Positions 19,291 to 25,578 of a DNA stretch of 25,578 bases are shown piece by piece. Source of the stretch: a virus; the IMG/VR virus record IMGVR_UViG_3300035204_001893, positions 1-25,578 of that record; one strand, written 5' to 3'. Position 1 is the stretch's first letter. Each line of letters begins with the position of its first letter. The notes under the pieces are model-generated. The model was not told where the DNA came from. It was given only the letters and a program-made list of their open reading frames with translations, and made no database searches. The position numbers and the translations under genes were made by a program.

Positions 19291-20300
19291 TGAGTAAGAC
19301 AGGACTACTACTAGAAGAAGATGTAGCGGGAGTAAATCAAATACTTCCGCATAAGCACCAGTTAGCTTGGGACTTGTTCTTAAAAGGGGTTGCGAATAAT
19401 TGGTCCCCTGCTGAAATAAATATGTCAGACGATATAGATCAGTGGAAAGGAGACGAGTTAACAAAAGATGAAAAATTACTGGTTAAAAGATGTCTTGGTT
19501 TTTTTGCTGGGAGCGAATCTTTAGTTGGTAATAATTTATTACTTATCGTAGCCAAATGGGTAACTGACGCAGAGTGTAGGCAATATATATTAAGACAAGC
19601 GTACGAAGAATCCCTACACAACTGGACGGTTGTTACTTGCTGCGATTCCTATTCATTAAAAGTTTCAGAAGTCTACGAGGCTTACAACAACATCGAAAGC
19701 ATTAAAGCTAAGGATGATTTCTTAATGGAGATAACAACGAACGTTAACAGACAAGACTTCTCCACGAGAACCATAGACGGCAAGAGAGAATTTTTACGTA
19801 ATTTAATTTCATATTATATAGTTTGTGAGGGTACGTTTTTCTTTAGCGGATTTGCCATGCTACTCGCCCTCGGAAGACAAAACAAATTACCCGGCCTGTC
19901 AGATCAAATAAGATACACCTTAAGAGATGAAAGCTTACATATACAATTTGGAACATATTTAATTAACACAATCAAAGAGCAATACCCATCGGTGTGGACT
20001 AAAAAATTCGAAGAAGAGACAGTTAAACATATCAAACAAGCTGTTGAGCTAGAAGTAAAATATGCCCACGACGTTCTCCCTAGAGGAATTCTTGGCCTAA
20101 ATGCTGAGATGTTCGTTGAATACATGGAGTACATCGGGAACAGACGTCTCGAGGGGATAGGTATCGAGTATCGCTTTGATAGCGACAACAATCCTTTCCC
20201 TTGGTTGTCGGAAGTAGTTGACACAGGAGCAATGACAAATTTCTTTGAGAGGAAAGTAAAAGATTATCAAAGCAGTGGTTCATTAGTGGATGATTTTTAA
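19290..20300 (+). CDS. nrdB: Ribonucleotide reductase beta subunit, class Ic-like (Tyr-less), 336 aa
   Basis: I start at ATG 19290, overlapping the nrdA stop, and not at the in-frame TTG 9 bp earlier. Metal ligands are Glu76 (AGSESLVGNN), Glu107 and His110 (EESLHNWT), Glu180 (VCEGTFF), Glu214 and His217 (RDESLHIQF). The radical tyrosine should be at His110+4, but that residue is Val114. From memory, the protein closely resembles Chlamydia trachomatis NrdB (AESLVGNN; EAVHTHTF with Phe127; Glu as first ligand). It is therefore predicted to use a Mn/Fe cofactor rather than a tyrosyl radical. The end SGSLVDDF replaces the usual R2 tail that docks to NrdA. Confidence 0.92.
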   Translation: MSKTGLLLEEDVAGVNQILPHKHQLAWDLFLKGVANNWSPAEINMSDDIDQWKGDELTKDEKLLVKRCLGFFAGSESLVGNNLLLIVAKWVTDAECRQYILRQAYEESLHNWTVVTCCDSYSLKVSEVYEAYNNIESIKAKDDFLMEITTNVNRQDFSTRTIDGKREFLRNLISYYIVCEGTFFFSGFAMLLALGRQNKLPGLSDQIRYTLRDESLHIQFGTYLINTIKEQYPSVWTKKFEEETVKHIKQAVELEVKYAHDVLPRGILGLNAEMFVEYMEYIGNRRLEGIGIEYRFDSDNNPFPWLSEVVDTGAMTNFFERKVKDYQSSGSLVDDF

Positions 20301-21050
20301 ATGAATAGCGCAAAAATTAAGAAAGGACTAAAGGAGTTGGAGTCAAAGGGCTGCAAGTGGTGGCATGTTATCGATTTGAACGATGAGATTTCAACCCCCG
20401 GAATGCACCCATCTATAAAAGAAAAAGCTTCGTATTGGAAACTAGATGCGATTGACTTCAAAGACAGGTCCGTATTAGACATCGGTACTTGGGATGGTGG
20501 GTTTTCTTTTTACGCAGACAAACGCGGGGCCTCAGACATAACTTCAATAGATTTATGGGGCGCAGAAAATGGCGGCATGGAACCCGGTGAAGATATATTA
20601 TTATCTAAAACGCTAGACGCTCAGTGGGGGAGCAGGGCATGCTTTGAATTTGCAGCAAAAGCCCTAGACTCAAAAGCTAAACCCCAAGTAATGAACGTTT
20701 ATGACGTGTCCCCAGATAAATTAAAAAAGTTTGATATTGTTATGTTCTTCGGGGTATTATATCACCTACGACATCCCATGCTTGCTTTAGAAAAAATCAG
20801 AACTGTAGTAAAAGACGGAGGAACACTCCTACTGGAAACTTTAATTAGCCCACCCGTGTTTATGGCTGGAGATAACGAGTGTGTTATGCAATTTTTTCCC
20901 GGTGGGCTCGGCGGTGACCCTACTACGTTCTGCGCGCCTACCTCAAAGTGTTTAACATTTTTATTGAGTTCTGCTGGCTTCACGGTAAATAAACTTATCA
21001 TTCCCAGTAAGGAACCAAACAGAGCCTTTTGCGTGTGTAGCGCAATTTAA
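20301..21050 (+). CDS. SAM-dependent methyltransferase (DUF1698/CmoB-like), 249 aa
   Basis: Motif I is VLDIGTWDGGFSFYADKRG (about residues 58-76), followed by ITSIDLWG (acidic motif II), FDIVMFFGVLYHLRHPMLAL and GGTLLLETLI. The combination DIGTWDGGFSF and YHLRHP is typical of the DUF1698 methyltransferases that include CmoB, but the CmoB tRNA-binding N-terminus is shortened, so a tRNA role is not supported. A sugar or small-molecule acceptor is more likely near the glycan genes. It begins right after the nrdB stop (TAA-ATG). Confidence 0.85.
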   Translation: MNSAKIKKGLKELESKGCKWWHVIDLNDEISTPGMHPSIKEKASYWKLDAIDFKDRSVLDIGTWDGGFSFYADKRGASDITSIDLWGAENGGMEPGEDILLSKTLDAQWGSRACFEFAAKALDSKAKPQVMNVYDVSPDKLKKFDIVMFFGVLYHLRHPMLALEKIRTVVKDGGTLLLETLISPPVFMAGDNECVMQFFPGGLGGDPTTFCAPTSKCLTFLLSSAGFTVNKLIIPSKEPNRAFCVCSAI

Positions 21051-21055
21051 TACGT

Positions 21056-21247
21056 ATGAAAACATTAGTAACATTAACATTAGGGATGCTACTTGTAGCA
21101 TCAGGTTGTAGCACTGGAGTTCAACTCGGACCCCAAGCTAATAAAAAGACATGTCTTAGCGGTTCCGTAGGTTGGAACCACGTAAGCGCAACTCTTCCGT
21201 TGATTTCAGTTGACGCAAGAGTGGTTAAAAGTGAGTCAAAAGAGTAG
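21056..21247 (+). CDS. Small lipoprotein, 63 aa
   Basis: A lipoprotein signal peptide is clear: MKTLVTLTLGMLLVASGC with lipobox VASG-Cys18. The mature part is about 46 residues with NKKTCLSGSVGWNHVSATLP, ending charged. It would be anchored in the inner or outer membrane after Sec export and signal peptidase II processing. Small phage lipoproteins include o-spanins and superinfection-exclusion factors; no coiled coil or proline-rich stretch identifies it. A terminator follows 22 bp later. Confidence 0.75.
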   Translation: MKTLVTLTLGMLLVASGCSTGVQLGPQANKKTCLSGSVGWNHVSATLPLISVDARVVKSESKE

Positions 21248-21269
21248 TTTTTGCTACAAAACTGTCAAG

Positions 21270-21301
21270 CCTCACGATTTTTTCGTGAGGTCTTTTTTTT
21301 T
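21270..21301 (+). terminator. Intrinsic terminator after the lipoprotein gene
   Basis: Perfect 8-bp stem CCTCACGA (21270-21277) / TCGTGAGG (21283-21290), 5-T loop, followed by TCTTTTTTTTT. It closes the nrdA-nrdB-methyltransferase-lipoprotein unit. Confidence 0.93.
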
Positions 21302-21317
21302 GAGTGTAAACATTACT

Positions 21318-21602
21318 ATGGATTATCAAGTATTATTCAACCTTGCCCTTGGTTGCTTGAGCGTAATCGCCGGTTGGTTTTTTAAAGTCTTATACGACCG
21401 ATTAAGAAGTATCGAAGTTGAAGTAAATGATCTAGAAGACAATCACGAGTCAGACCACAGAAATATAACAGATAAAATAAACGATTTAGCGCTATCTTTA
21501 CCAGAAAAATACGTCTCGAAAGGAGACTACGATAATTTAGTTAGAGTCGTCCATCATAGATTCGATAGATTAGAAGAAAAACTAGACAATTTAAAGAAAT
21601 AA
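21318..21602 (+). CDS. Membrane-anchored coiled-coil protein, 94 aa
   Basis: I start it at MDYQVLFNLALGCLSVIAGW (ATG 21318), after the terminator; the longer frame would run through the terminator hairpin. One TM helix is at residues about 5-24, then a long charged helix (LRSIEVEVNDLEDNHESDHR, then LVRVVHHRFDRLEEKLDNLKK) likely forms a coiled coil facing the cytoplasm or periplasm. Similar one-TM plus coiled-coil phage proteins are found near lysis genes, and the lipoprotein next to it invites the idea of a spanin or holin-like pair, but sequence does not prove it. Confidence 0.65.
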   Translation: MDYQVLFNLALGCLSVIAGWFFKVLYDRLRSIEVEVNDLEDNHESDHRNITDKINDLALSLPEKYVSKGDYDNLVRVVHHRFDRLEEKLDNLKK

Positions 21603-21603
21603 A

Positions 21604-21640
21604 TTGACTTTACTGAGTGCCTAGGCGACACTTACCTAGG
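21604..21640 (+). promoter_or_regulatory. Possible promoter and start-site hairpin of the 21640 gene
   Basis: TTGACT (21604-21609) lies 36 nt before the GTG start, as in the other leaderless-type promoters, but the -10 position (GACACT) is poor and the TGTAAAT block is absent. CCTAGG (21620-21625) pairs with CCTAGG (21635-21640), and the last G is the first base of the start codon. Confidence 0.4.
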
Positions 21641-22635
21641 TGAATATTCTTTTTCCAGATATACATTTGAACCTCACTAGGAATATGGCTCGAGCCTTTT
21701 CGTGCCTAGGTCATCAGATTATATTGCCCTCAAAGGACTATATCCCTACCCGTCGTTGCGCTGCAGAGGTTGCCTCCTCCATGGGAATCCTTGGCGTTAG
21801 TCCCAGTTTTGTTTGGGATGAAACGTGGGATTCAGAAAAAATAAAAAAATATTTTAATACCGATAATGTTACTTGCCTTAACAAAGAAGAAATCCTAGAC
21901 CTTAAGCCAGAGATTATTTTTATAACAGCGTACGAAAATCAATTTGAGATTCTTGAAGAATTATGGCCCCACCTAAAAGATAAAAGTAAAATCGCCATGT
22001 ATAGCGGTAATCGCTATTGGCCAGAAGCTTACCCGTTCGACAAAGTAGAAAACTATCTATCAGTAGATTGGTTATCATACAATCTATGCATGCATCATAA
22101 AAAAAATTTTTTATATTATCGGCCATGGGTGGATTACGACACCTTCATTTTCAACGGGGGTAACTCATCTAACGTGGTGGGTTCTTACATCTCTAACTTT
22201 AGCGAGGCTTTTCCAGCAGACTACGAATACTCAAACTATCTAAAAAAGGCTTTAGATTTCTTGGACATAAAACTACACAGGAACATACCTCACGAAGAAG
22301 TCCCCATTGAAATGGAGTACAGTATGGCCTCACTCCACGTAAAAAGTCAAGAGGGCTACGGGTACTCTATAATAGAAAGCATGGCTTCGGGAAGACCCGT
22401 ATTTTTATACTCTAAATACAAGGAGGACAAAAGCTACCAGCAATGGGCGATAGAGAACGTGACAGCTTTATACTTCTCAGACGCTTACGAACTACACTGT
22501 AAAGCGAAAGCAATGCTAGAAAGCGAAGACTACAGACACCACCTTCAGCATACTTGCGCCGAACATATAAGAAAATTTATAAACAATGAAGAACAAACTA
22601 ATAATCTTAAACAATTTTTGGAGAACTTAAAATGA
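21640..22635 (+). CDS. Glycosyltransferase, GT-B fold, GTG start, 331 aa
   Basis: The GTG start gives MNILFPDIHLNLTRNMARAF. No ATG alternative preserves the N-terminal Rossmann strand. The donor domain has SMASLHVKSQEGYGYSIIES, continuing MASGRPVFLYS (about residues 230-260), in which E-G-Y-G-x-x-x-x-E is the GT4-like nucleotide-sugar motif. It lacks the usual GxLxxxK patch in clear form. It overlaps the next methyltransferase by ATGA and starts the sugar module. Confidence 0.78.
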   Translation: MNILFPDIHLNLTRNMARAFSCLGHQIILPSKDYIPTRRCAAEVASSMGILGVSPSFVWDETWDSEKIKKYFNTDNVTCLNKEEILDLKPEIIFITAYENQFEILEELWPHLKDKSKIAMYSGNRYWPEAYPFDKVENYLSVDWLSYNLCMHHKKNFLYYRPWVDYDTFIFNGGNSSNVVGSYISNFSEAFPADYEYSNYLKKALDFLDIKLHRNIPHEEVPIEMEYSMASLHVKSQEGYGYSIIESMASGRPVFLYSKYKEDKSYQQWAIENVTALYFSDAYELHCKAKAMLESEDYRHHLQHTCAEHIRKFINNEEQTNNLKQFLENLK

Positions 22636-23204
22636 GCATGAGGTCAAAAGGTGAGAAGGACTACGGTGGTGGTCTCGGTGACTATAGCTGCTTTGCTTAC
22701 GGACTAATCAGAGAATTTAAACCGCAAAGAGTACTAGAAGTAGGACTGGGCCCACATGGATACTCAGCCAGAGCTATATTAAATGCCATCATAGAAAACG
22801 AACAACTCTATAACATACAAGGTAAGTACACGTTCATAGAGTTAGAGAAAAACTTCAACTCATTCTCTAAGGTAGAGAAGTTTCCTACTTGCTTATGGGA
22901 AGCTCGCTGGGGGGACTCGAGAGATGTAAATCTGTTCTGTGAAATAAAAGATAGAAATGATGAGTCTGGTCCGGTAGACATTGCTTTTATCGACGGTAAC
23001 CACACGGAAGAATACTGCTACAATGATACCAGAAATCTAATAATGACTAATACAATTCAACCAGAGAAAGGATTAATAGTATTTCATGACACAATGATGA
23101 ACACAGTAAAAAGAGCAGTTAAAAGACTAAAAGATGATTTTGATTTAGATGTATTTCATATGCCTCAGCGCAGCCTAGCACTAGCTAGAATTGTTTATAA
23201 ATGA
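22632..23204 (+). CDS. Class I SAM methyltransferase (Methyltransf_24-like), 190 aa
   Basis: VLEVGLGPHGYSARAIL (about residues 34-50) is the SAM-binding motif I; FIELEKNF the acidic motif II, and VDIAFIDGNHTEEYCYNDTR (about 117-136) with GLIVFHDTMMN the conserved IDG.H and HD motifs of the Methyltransf_24 family. Such enzymes methylate sugars or small molecules in glycan clusters. ATGA overlaps bind it to both neighbours, so it is part of a strict translational chain. Confidence 0.85.
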   Translation: MSMRSKGEKDYGGGLGDYSCFAYGLIREFKPQRVLEVGLGPHGYSARAILNAIIENEQLYNIQGKYTFIELEKNFNSFSKVEKFPTCLWEARWGDSRDVNLFCEIKDRNDESGPVDIAFIDGNHTEEYCYNDTRNLIMTNTIQPEKGLIVFHDTMMNTVKRAVKRLKDDFDLDVFHMPQRSLALARIVYK

Positions 23205-24199
23205 ACAGAGTCACAAGCATACTTAGTAATAATTACGATTTATTTTGTTTAGCAGACGCTCTAGACAAGATAGAAGAGAGCTTTAACCATACGGTTATTA
23301 ACACTCATGACCACTATTCATCACTAAACAACCTGAAGGAAGAAGTTGTCGACACAAACCCAGAGGTTATAATCTTTTGGGGAAATTCCGCAGCTAACGA
23401 CGCCTCTATTTTATTAAAAAAAGAAGGGTATACTATAGTCCACGTAGGCGCGGGGATTAGGTCAGGCTCCAGAACCTCCCCATCAGAAATAGACAGAACG
23501 GTTTGCGACCTTTGCTCCGATTATCATTTTGTTTACCACGACCACTACGGAAAAAATTTATTAAAAGAAAACTTCAAAAAAGAAACTATATTTGTAACAG
23601 GTAACCCAACATATCAAACCAACAAAGAAGCCCGAGACAAAGTAACAAAAACTAAAACCCCGACATGGTTCAAAAAAAGAATAATACTTAACATAACCGA
23701 CCCTCAAAATATCAACAACGAACAAAGGCTCAGCAATTTAATAGCGTACGCATTTCATTGTGAGCAAGAATTTAACACCGGTATAACTTTCCTAAACTCG
23801 CCAGAAGCTCTCAAGCAATGCGAGCAAGCGAATATAGACCTGCCCTTTCCTGAAGACGCGCGGCGTACATTATCCATAAATGAGACTATAGATTACCTTA
23901 ACCTAGCTCAACTCGTAGCTCAATCAATTTTTGTTATATCTGATTCGGAAATGCTAGCTTATCAGGCTTACGCTTCAGAAGTTCCAGTAATCATACCTAT
24001 TGATTACCTTTATGAATCCACCAGCTTCAATAAGTCATGCTACACTTACGTTGATGTAAACGAATTATTTAACCCCAGCTGGAAAAAAAGCCTTAACTGG
24101 GTAGAAAAAACCGAACTCAATTTAGATTGGATAAAGAATCAAGACGCTCCAGAGAACATAGTAGACTCCTTGAAGATTGTAATAGAGGAAAAACAGTAA
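23201..24199 (+). CDS. UDP-N-acetylglucosamine 2-epimerase-like protein, 332 aa
   Basis: IVHVGAGIRSGSRTSPSEID (about residues 79-98) with RTVCDLCSDYHFVY and IFVTGNPTYQTN matches the WecB/NeuC signature HVEAGLR...PEE.NR...D and V.GN. In the second half, NLAQLVAQSIFVISDSEMLAYQA and VPVIIP match the S.xx.DSGG..EEA region, but the canonical Gly-Gly and Glu-Glu are replaced (DSEMLAYQA). The substitution of Glu in HVEAG by Gly (HVGAG) is also notable, so activity or substrate may differ from UDP-GlcNAc/ManNAc interconversion. ATGA-coupled to the previous gene. Confidence 0.75.
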   Translation: MNRVTSILSNNYDLFCLADALDKIEESFNHTVINTHDHYSSLNNLKEEVVDTNPEVIIFWGNSAANDASILLKKEGYTIVHVGAGIRSGSRTSPSEIDRTVCDLCSDYHFVYHDHYGKNLLKENFKKETIFVTGNPTYQTNKEARDKVTKTKTPTWFKKRIILNITDPQNINNEQRLSNLIAYAFHCEQEFNTGITFLNSPEALKQCEQANIDLPFPEDARRTLSINETIDYLNLAQLVAQSIFVISDSEMLAYQAYASEVPVIIPIDYLYESTSFNKSCYTYVDVNELFNPSWKKSLNWVEKTELNLDWIKNQDAPENIVDSLKIVIEEKQ

Positions 24200-24200
24200 G

Positions 24201-24992
24201 ATGCAATGCGTATTTGAAAACGACAACAATGTCAAAATTAATTTACCTGACGACGCGAACGCCTCGTGTCTTTTAGATTTCCCTAAAAGAAATAAACATG
24301 AAATTATATTCCGCCGGATACATTCTTTCTTAATAAAGAACAACATAATTAAAAACAACATAATAGACCTTGGGTGCTGGGTAGGAGATAATTCCATTCC
24401 ATGGGCTATGCAAATACCCGGTACAGTATATGCCATAGACCCTTCGGAAGACAACGTCAATTTTATAAATCAAGTTTGCGAGCTCAATAACGTAAAGAAT
24501 GTCAAAACCATACTAAAGGCAATAAGCAACAAGAAGGAAACCTTGTATAGCGAAATCAAAACCAACCACTACACGCTTAGCTCTTTCAACGTCGGTCAGC
24601 ATAAGTTTGAAGCCGTATCCCTAGACTACCTACACGAAACAAATCAAATAGAAAACATAAGCCTCATACACCTAGACGTGGAAGGTATGGAGGCTAAAGT
24701 CGTAGAAGGCTCAGAGAGGATAATTGAAACATACAGACCCATAGTATCCTTTGAGCAACATGTGGCAAGAGAGCCATACATGGAAATAGTAAACTCCTTT
24801 ATTCAGAATAATTATGAAGTTTATTTAATAAACGAATCCCTGCCGGGGTGCCTTCCGGACTGTAGAAATTTCATAGCTTTCCCAATGGAATTAGGAATTG
24901 ACATAAACAAAATATGCACCGAACGAGATTATGTGTACTTAATTTCCGCCCAAGAAATAGGTGTTTTTCATAATCAACACAAATGGCTCTGA
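24201..24992 (+). CDS. FkbM-family methyltransferase, 263 aa
   Basis: NIIDLGCWVGDNSIPWAMQI (about residues 53-72) is motif I; VYAIDPSEDNVNFINQ the SAM-ribose site; VSLDYLHE followed by ISLIHLDVEGMEAKVVEGSE (about 150-169) is the FkbM hallmark LDVEG.E..VL.G. FkbM enzymes O-methylate sugars or polyketides. It begins one base after the epimerase stop. It is the third methyltransferase of the right half and ends 43 bp before the next promoter-controlled gene. Confidence 0.88.
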   Translation: MQCVFENDNNVKINLPDDANASCLLDFPKRNKHEIIFRRIHSFLIKNNIIKNNIIDLGCWVGDNSIPWAMQIPGTVYAIDPSEDNVNFINQVCELNNVKNVKTILKAISNKKETLYSEIKTNHYTLSSFNVGQHKFEAVSLDYLHETNQIENISLIHLDVEGMEAKVVEGSERIIETYRPIVSFEQHVAREPYMEIVNSFIQNNYEVYLINESLPGCLPDCRNFIAFPMELGIDINKICTERDYVYLISAQEIGVFHNQHKWL

Positions 24993-25000
24993 AAGAAAGC

Positions 25001-25029
25001 TTGATTATTTCCCAATTAAAAGTTATTAT
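25001..25029 (+). promoter_or_regulatory. Promoter of the RmlD-like gene
   Basis: -35 TTGATT (25001-25006), 17-nt spacer, -10 TATTAT (25024-25029), predicted +1 at about 25036, the A of ATG. No Shine-Dalgarno, and no TGTAAAT block. Confidence 0.6.
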
Positions 25030-25035
25030 AAAAAT

Positions 25036-25578
25036 ATGAAAAAGGTTGCGATATTAGGCTGCGAAAATATACTAGGCTACGGGGTGCTTGAAACCTTCTT
25101 AAAGACTCAGAGTAATAATTATGAATTAAAAATTTTCAACAACCTTCAAGATGGTCAAAAGATTATTAATCACCTAGGTGATCGCGCTAATTCTAGTATA
25201 AAAAACTTCAGCCCTTGGAGCATTAGTACACTACAAAGTCTGTGTGTCCCGAATTCGAAAGACAACCCAGACTATATAATAAACTGCCTAGATTACGAGT
25301 CCGAAAACCCACGTTTAAACAGCTATATAAATGGCTACTTTCCTCATGCCTTAAGTGAATGGGCGCAAAAATGCAATGTAAAATTAATACACTTTAGCTC
25401 CATAAAAGCCCTAGACATTAGTAAAAAAATCGACCACACAGAAAATCACGAGACCTTTTCTAATGAAAAGTATGGTTTAAGCAAAAAGATCGGCGAACCA
25501 AATGAATGCATGACCCTAAGAATTAACACACCCATAGGTATATGCCCCCGAGAGAAGGAAGGCTTACTGACCCTCATA
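25036..25578 (+). CDS. RmlD-like NAD(P)-dependent sugar reductase (SDR), N-terminal 181 aa, partial
   Basis: The gene runs off the window in frame. MKKVAILGCENILGYGVLET carries the Rossmann GxxxxxG variant seen in RmlD-like proteins; then DYIINCLDYESENPRLNSYI, NGYFPHALSEWAQ and VKLIHFSSIKALDIS correspond to D.VIN......, N......LA......K.IH.ST, and KYGLSKKIGEP to the catalytic YxxxK (Tyr-Gly-Leu-Ser-Lys) followed by GE. MTLRINTPIG is the family's LR.....G strand. The family reduces dTDP-4-keto sugars or acts as epimerase/dehydratase; the substrate is open. It probably starts a further unit of the sugar module. Confidence 0.8.
   Translation, partial: MKKVAILGCENILGYGVLETFLKTQSNNYELKIFNNLQDGQKIINHLGDRANSSIKNFSPWSISTLQSLCVPNSKDNPDYIINCLDYESENPRLNSYINGYFPHALSEWAQKCNVKLIHFSSIKALDISKKIDHTENHETFSNEKYGLSKKIGEPNECMTLRINTPIGICPREKEGLLTLI

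Noticed and set aside
21210-21317. Longer start of the coiled-coil protein through 21210
   Set aside because: It would cross the lipoprotein gene and the strong terminator at 21270-21301; the ATG at 21318 starts just before the TM helix.
21300-21318. TTGAGT followed by TGTAAAC just after the terminator, as a promoter of the coiled-coil gene
   Set aside because: It lies only 18 nt before the ATG, so a -10 box would fall inside the coding region; the resemblance is probably due to the T-run.
1-25578. CRISPR array, insertion sequence, attachment site or origin
   Set aside because: No regularly spaced repeats, no transposase or integrase, no tRNA-fragment duplication and no iteron cluster were seen.

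Overview
The window looks like part of a large, AT-rich tailed-phage genome (Caudoviricetes, probably marine and larger than a small temperate phage). Genes are densely packed, often with ATGA overlaps. There are phage-type nucleotide genes (dCMP deaminase, T4 gp1-like dNMP kinase, NrdA/NrdB), a phage sigma factor, Hsp20, three tRNAs with encoded CCA, a one-piece tmRNA and many glycosyltransferases. No capsid, tail, terminase or polymerase gene is present, so this is an accessory/metabolic segment. The host cannot be fixed from the sequence; exported proteins with Sec signals and a lipobox suggest a Gram-negative bacterium.

Left part: 1-430 (+) holds the end of a signal peptidase I gene and a small hypothetical. 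From about 10,384 down to 441 everything is on the minus strand: dCMP deaminase, a DUF6445-like Fe/2OG-oxygenase-type protein, small membrane and Zn-ribbon proteins, an exported HExxH protein, Hsp20, a TM protein, tRNA-Arg/Leu/Gly, glmS, a zincin, an MptE/DUF115-like protein, an exported trypsin-like protease and a glycosyltransferase. Three minus-strand terminators break it up.

Middle: from 10,387 transcription is to the right. A hypothetical gene is followed by a tmRNA (10895-11311) with an unusually long 35-codon tag, an HNH-type endonuclease, and about 425 bp of non-coding sequence full of nested complementary arms with UNCG and GNRA tetraloops (candidate new structured RNA).

Right part (+): two glycosyltransferases, dNMP kinase, sigma factor, a small DUF736-like protein, another glycosyltransferase, an FmdB-like protein, nrdA-nrdB (NrdB is of the Tyr-less class Ic type, with Val at the radical position), a methyltransferase, a lipoprotein, a TM/coiled-coil protein, then a sugar module: GT-B transferase, methyltransferase, UDP-GlcNAc-2-epimerase-like protein, FkbM methyltransferase and an RmlD-like reductase running off the end.

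The most interesting signals are regulatory or RNA-based. (1) A recurring promoter (TTGACT, often with a TGTAAAT block 4 nt later and a -10 box at 17 nt) sits 35-38 nt upstream of many start codons, so the mRNAs would be leaderless; the tmRNA 5' end calibrates this geometry. Perfect dyads overlap most of these start sites. (2) The 35-codon tmRNA tag. (3) The structured RNA after the HNH gene. (4) Two hydrophobic micro-ORFs joined by ATGA overlaps to the next gene. The genes combine into dNTP supply (deaminase, kinase, RNR), amino-sugar/glycan synthesis (GlmS, epimerase, reductase, transferases, methyltransferases) and a secreted-protein set (signal peptidase, two exported hydrolase candidates, lipoprotein).
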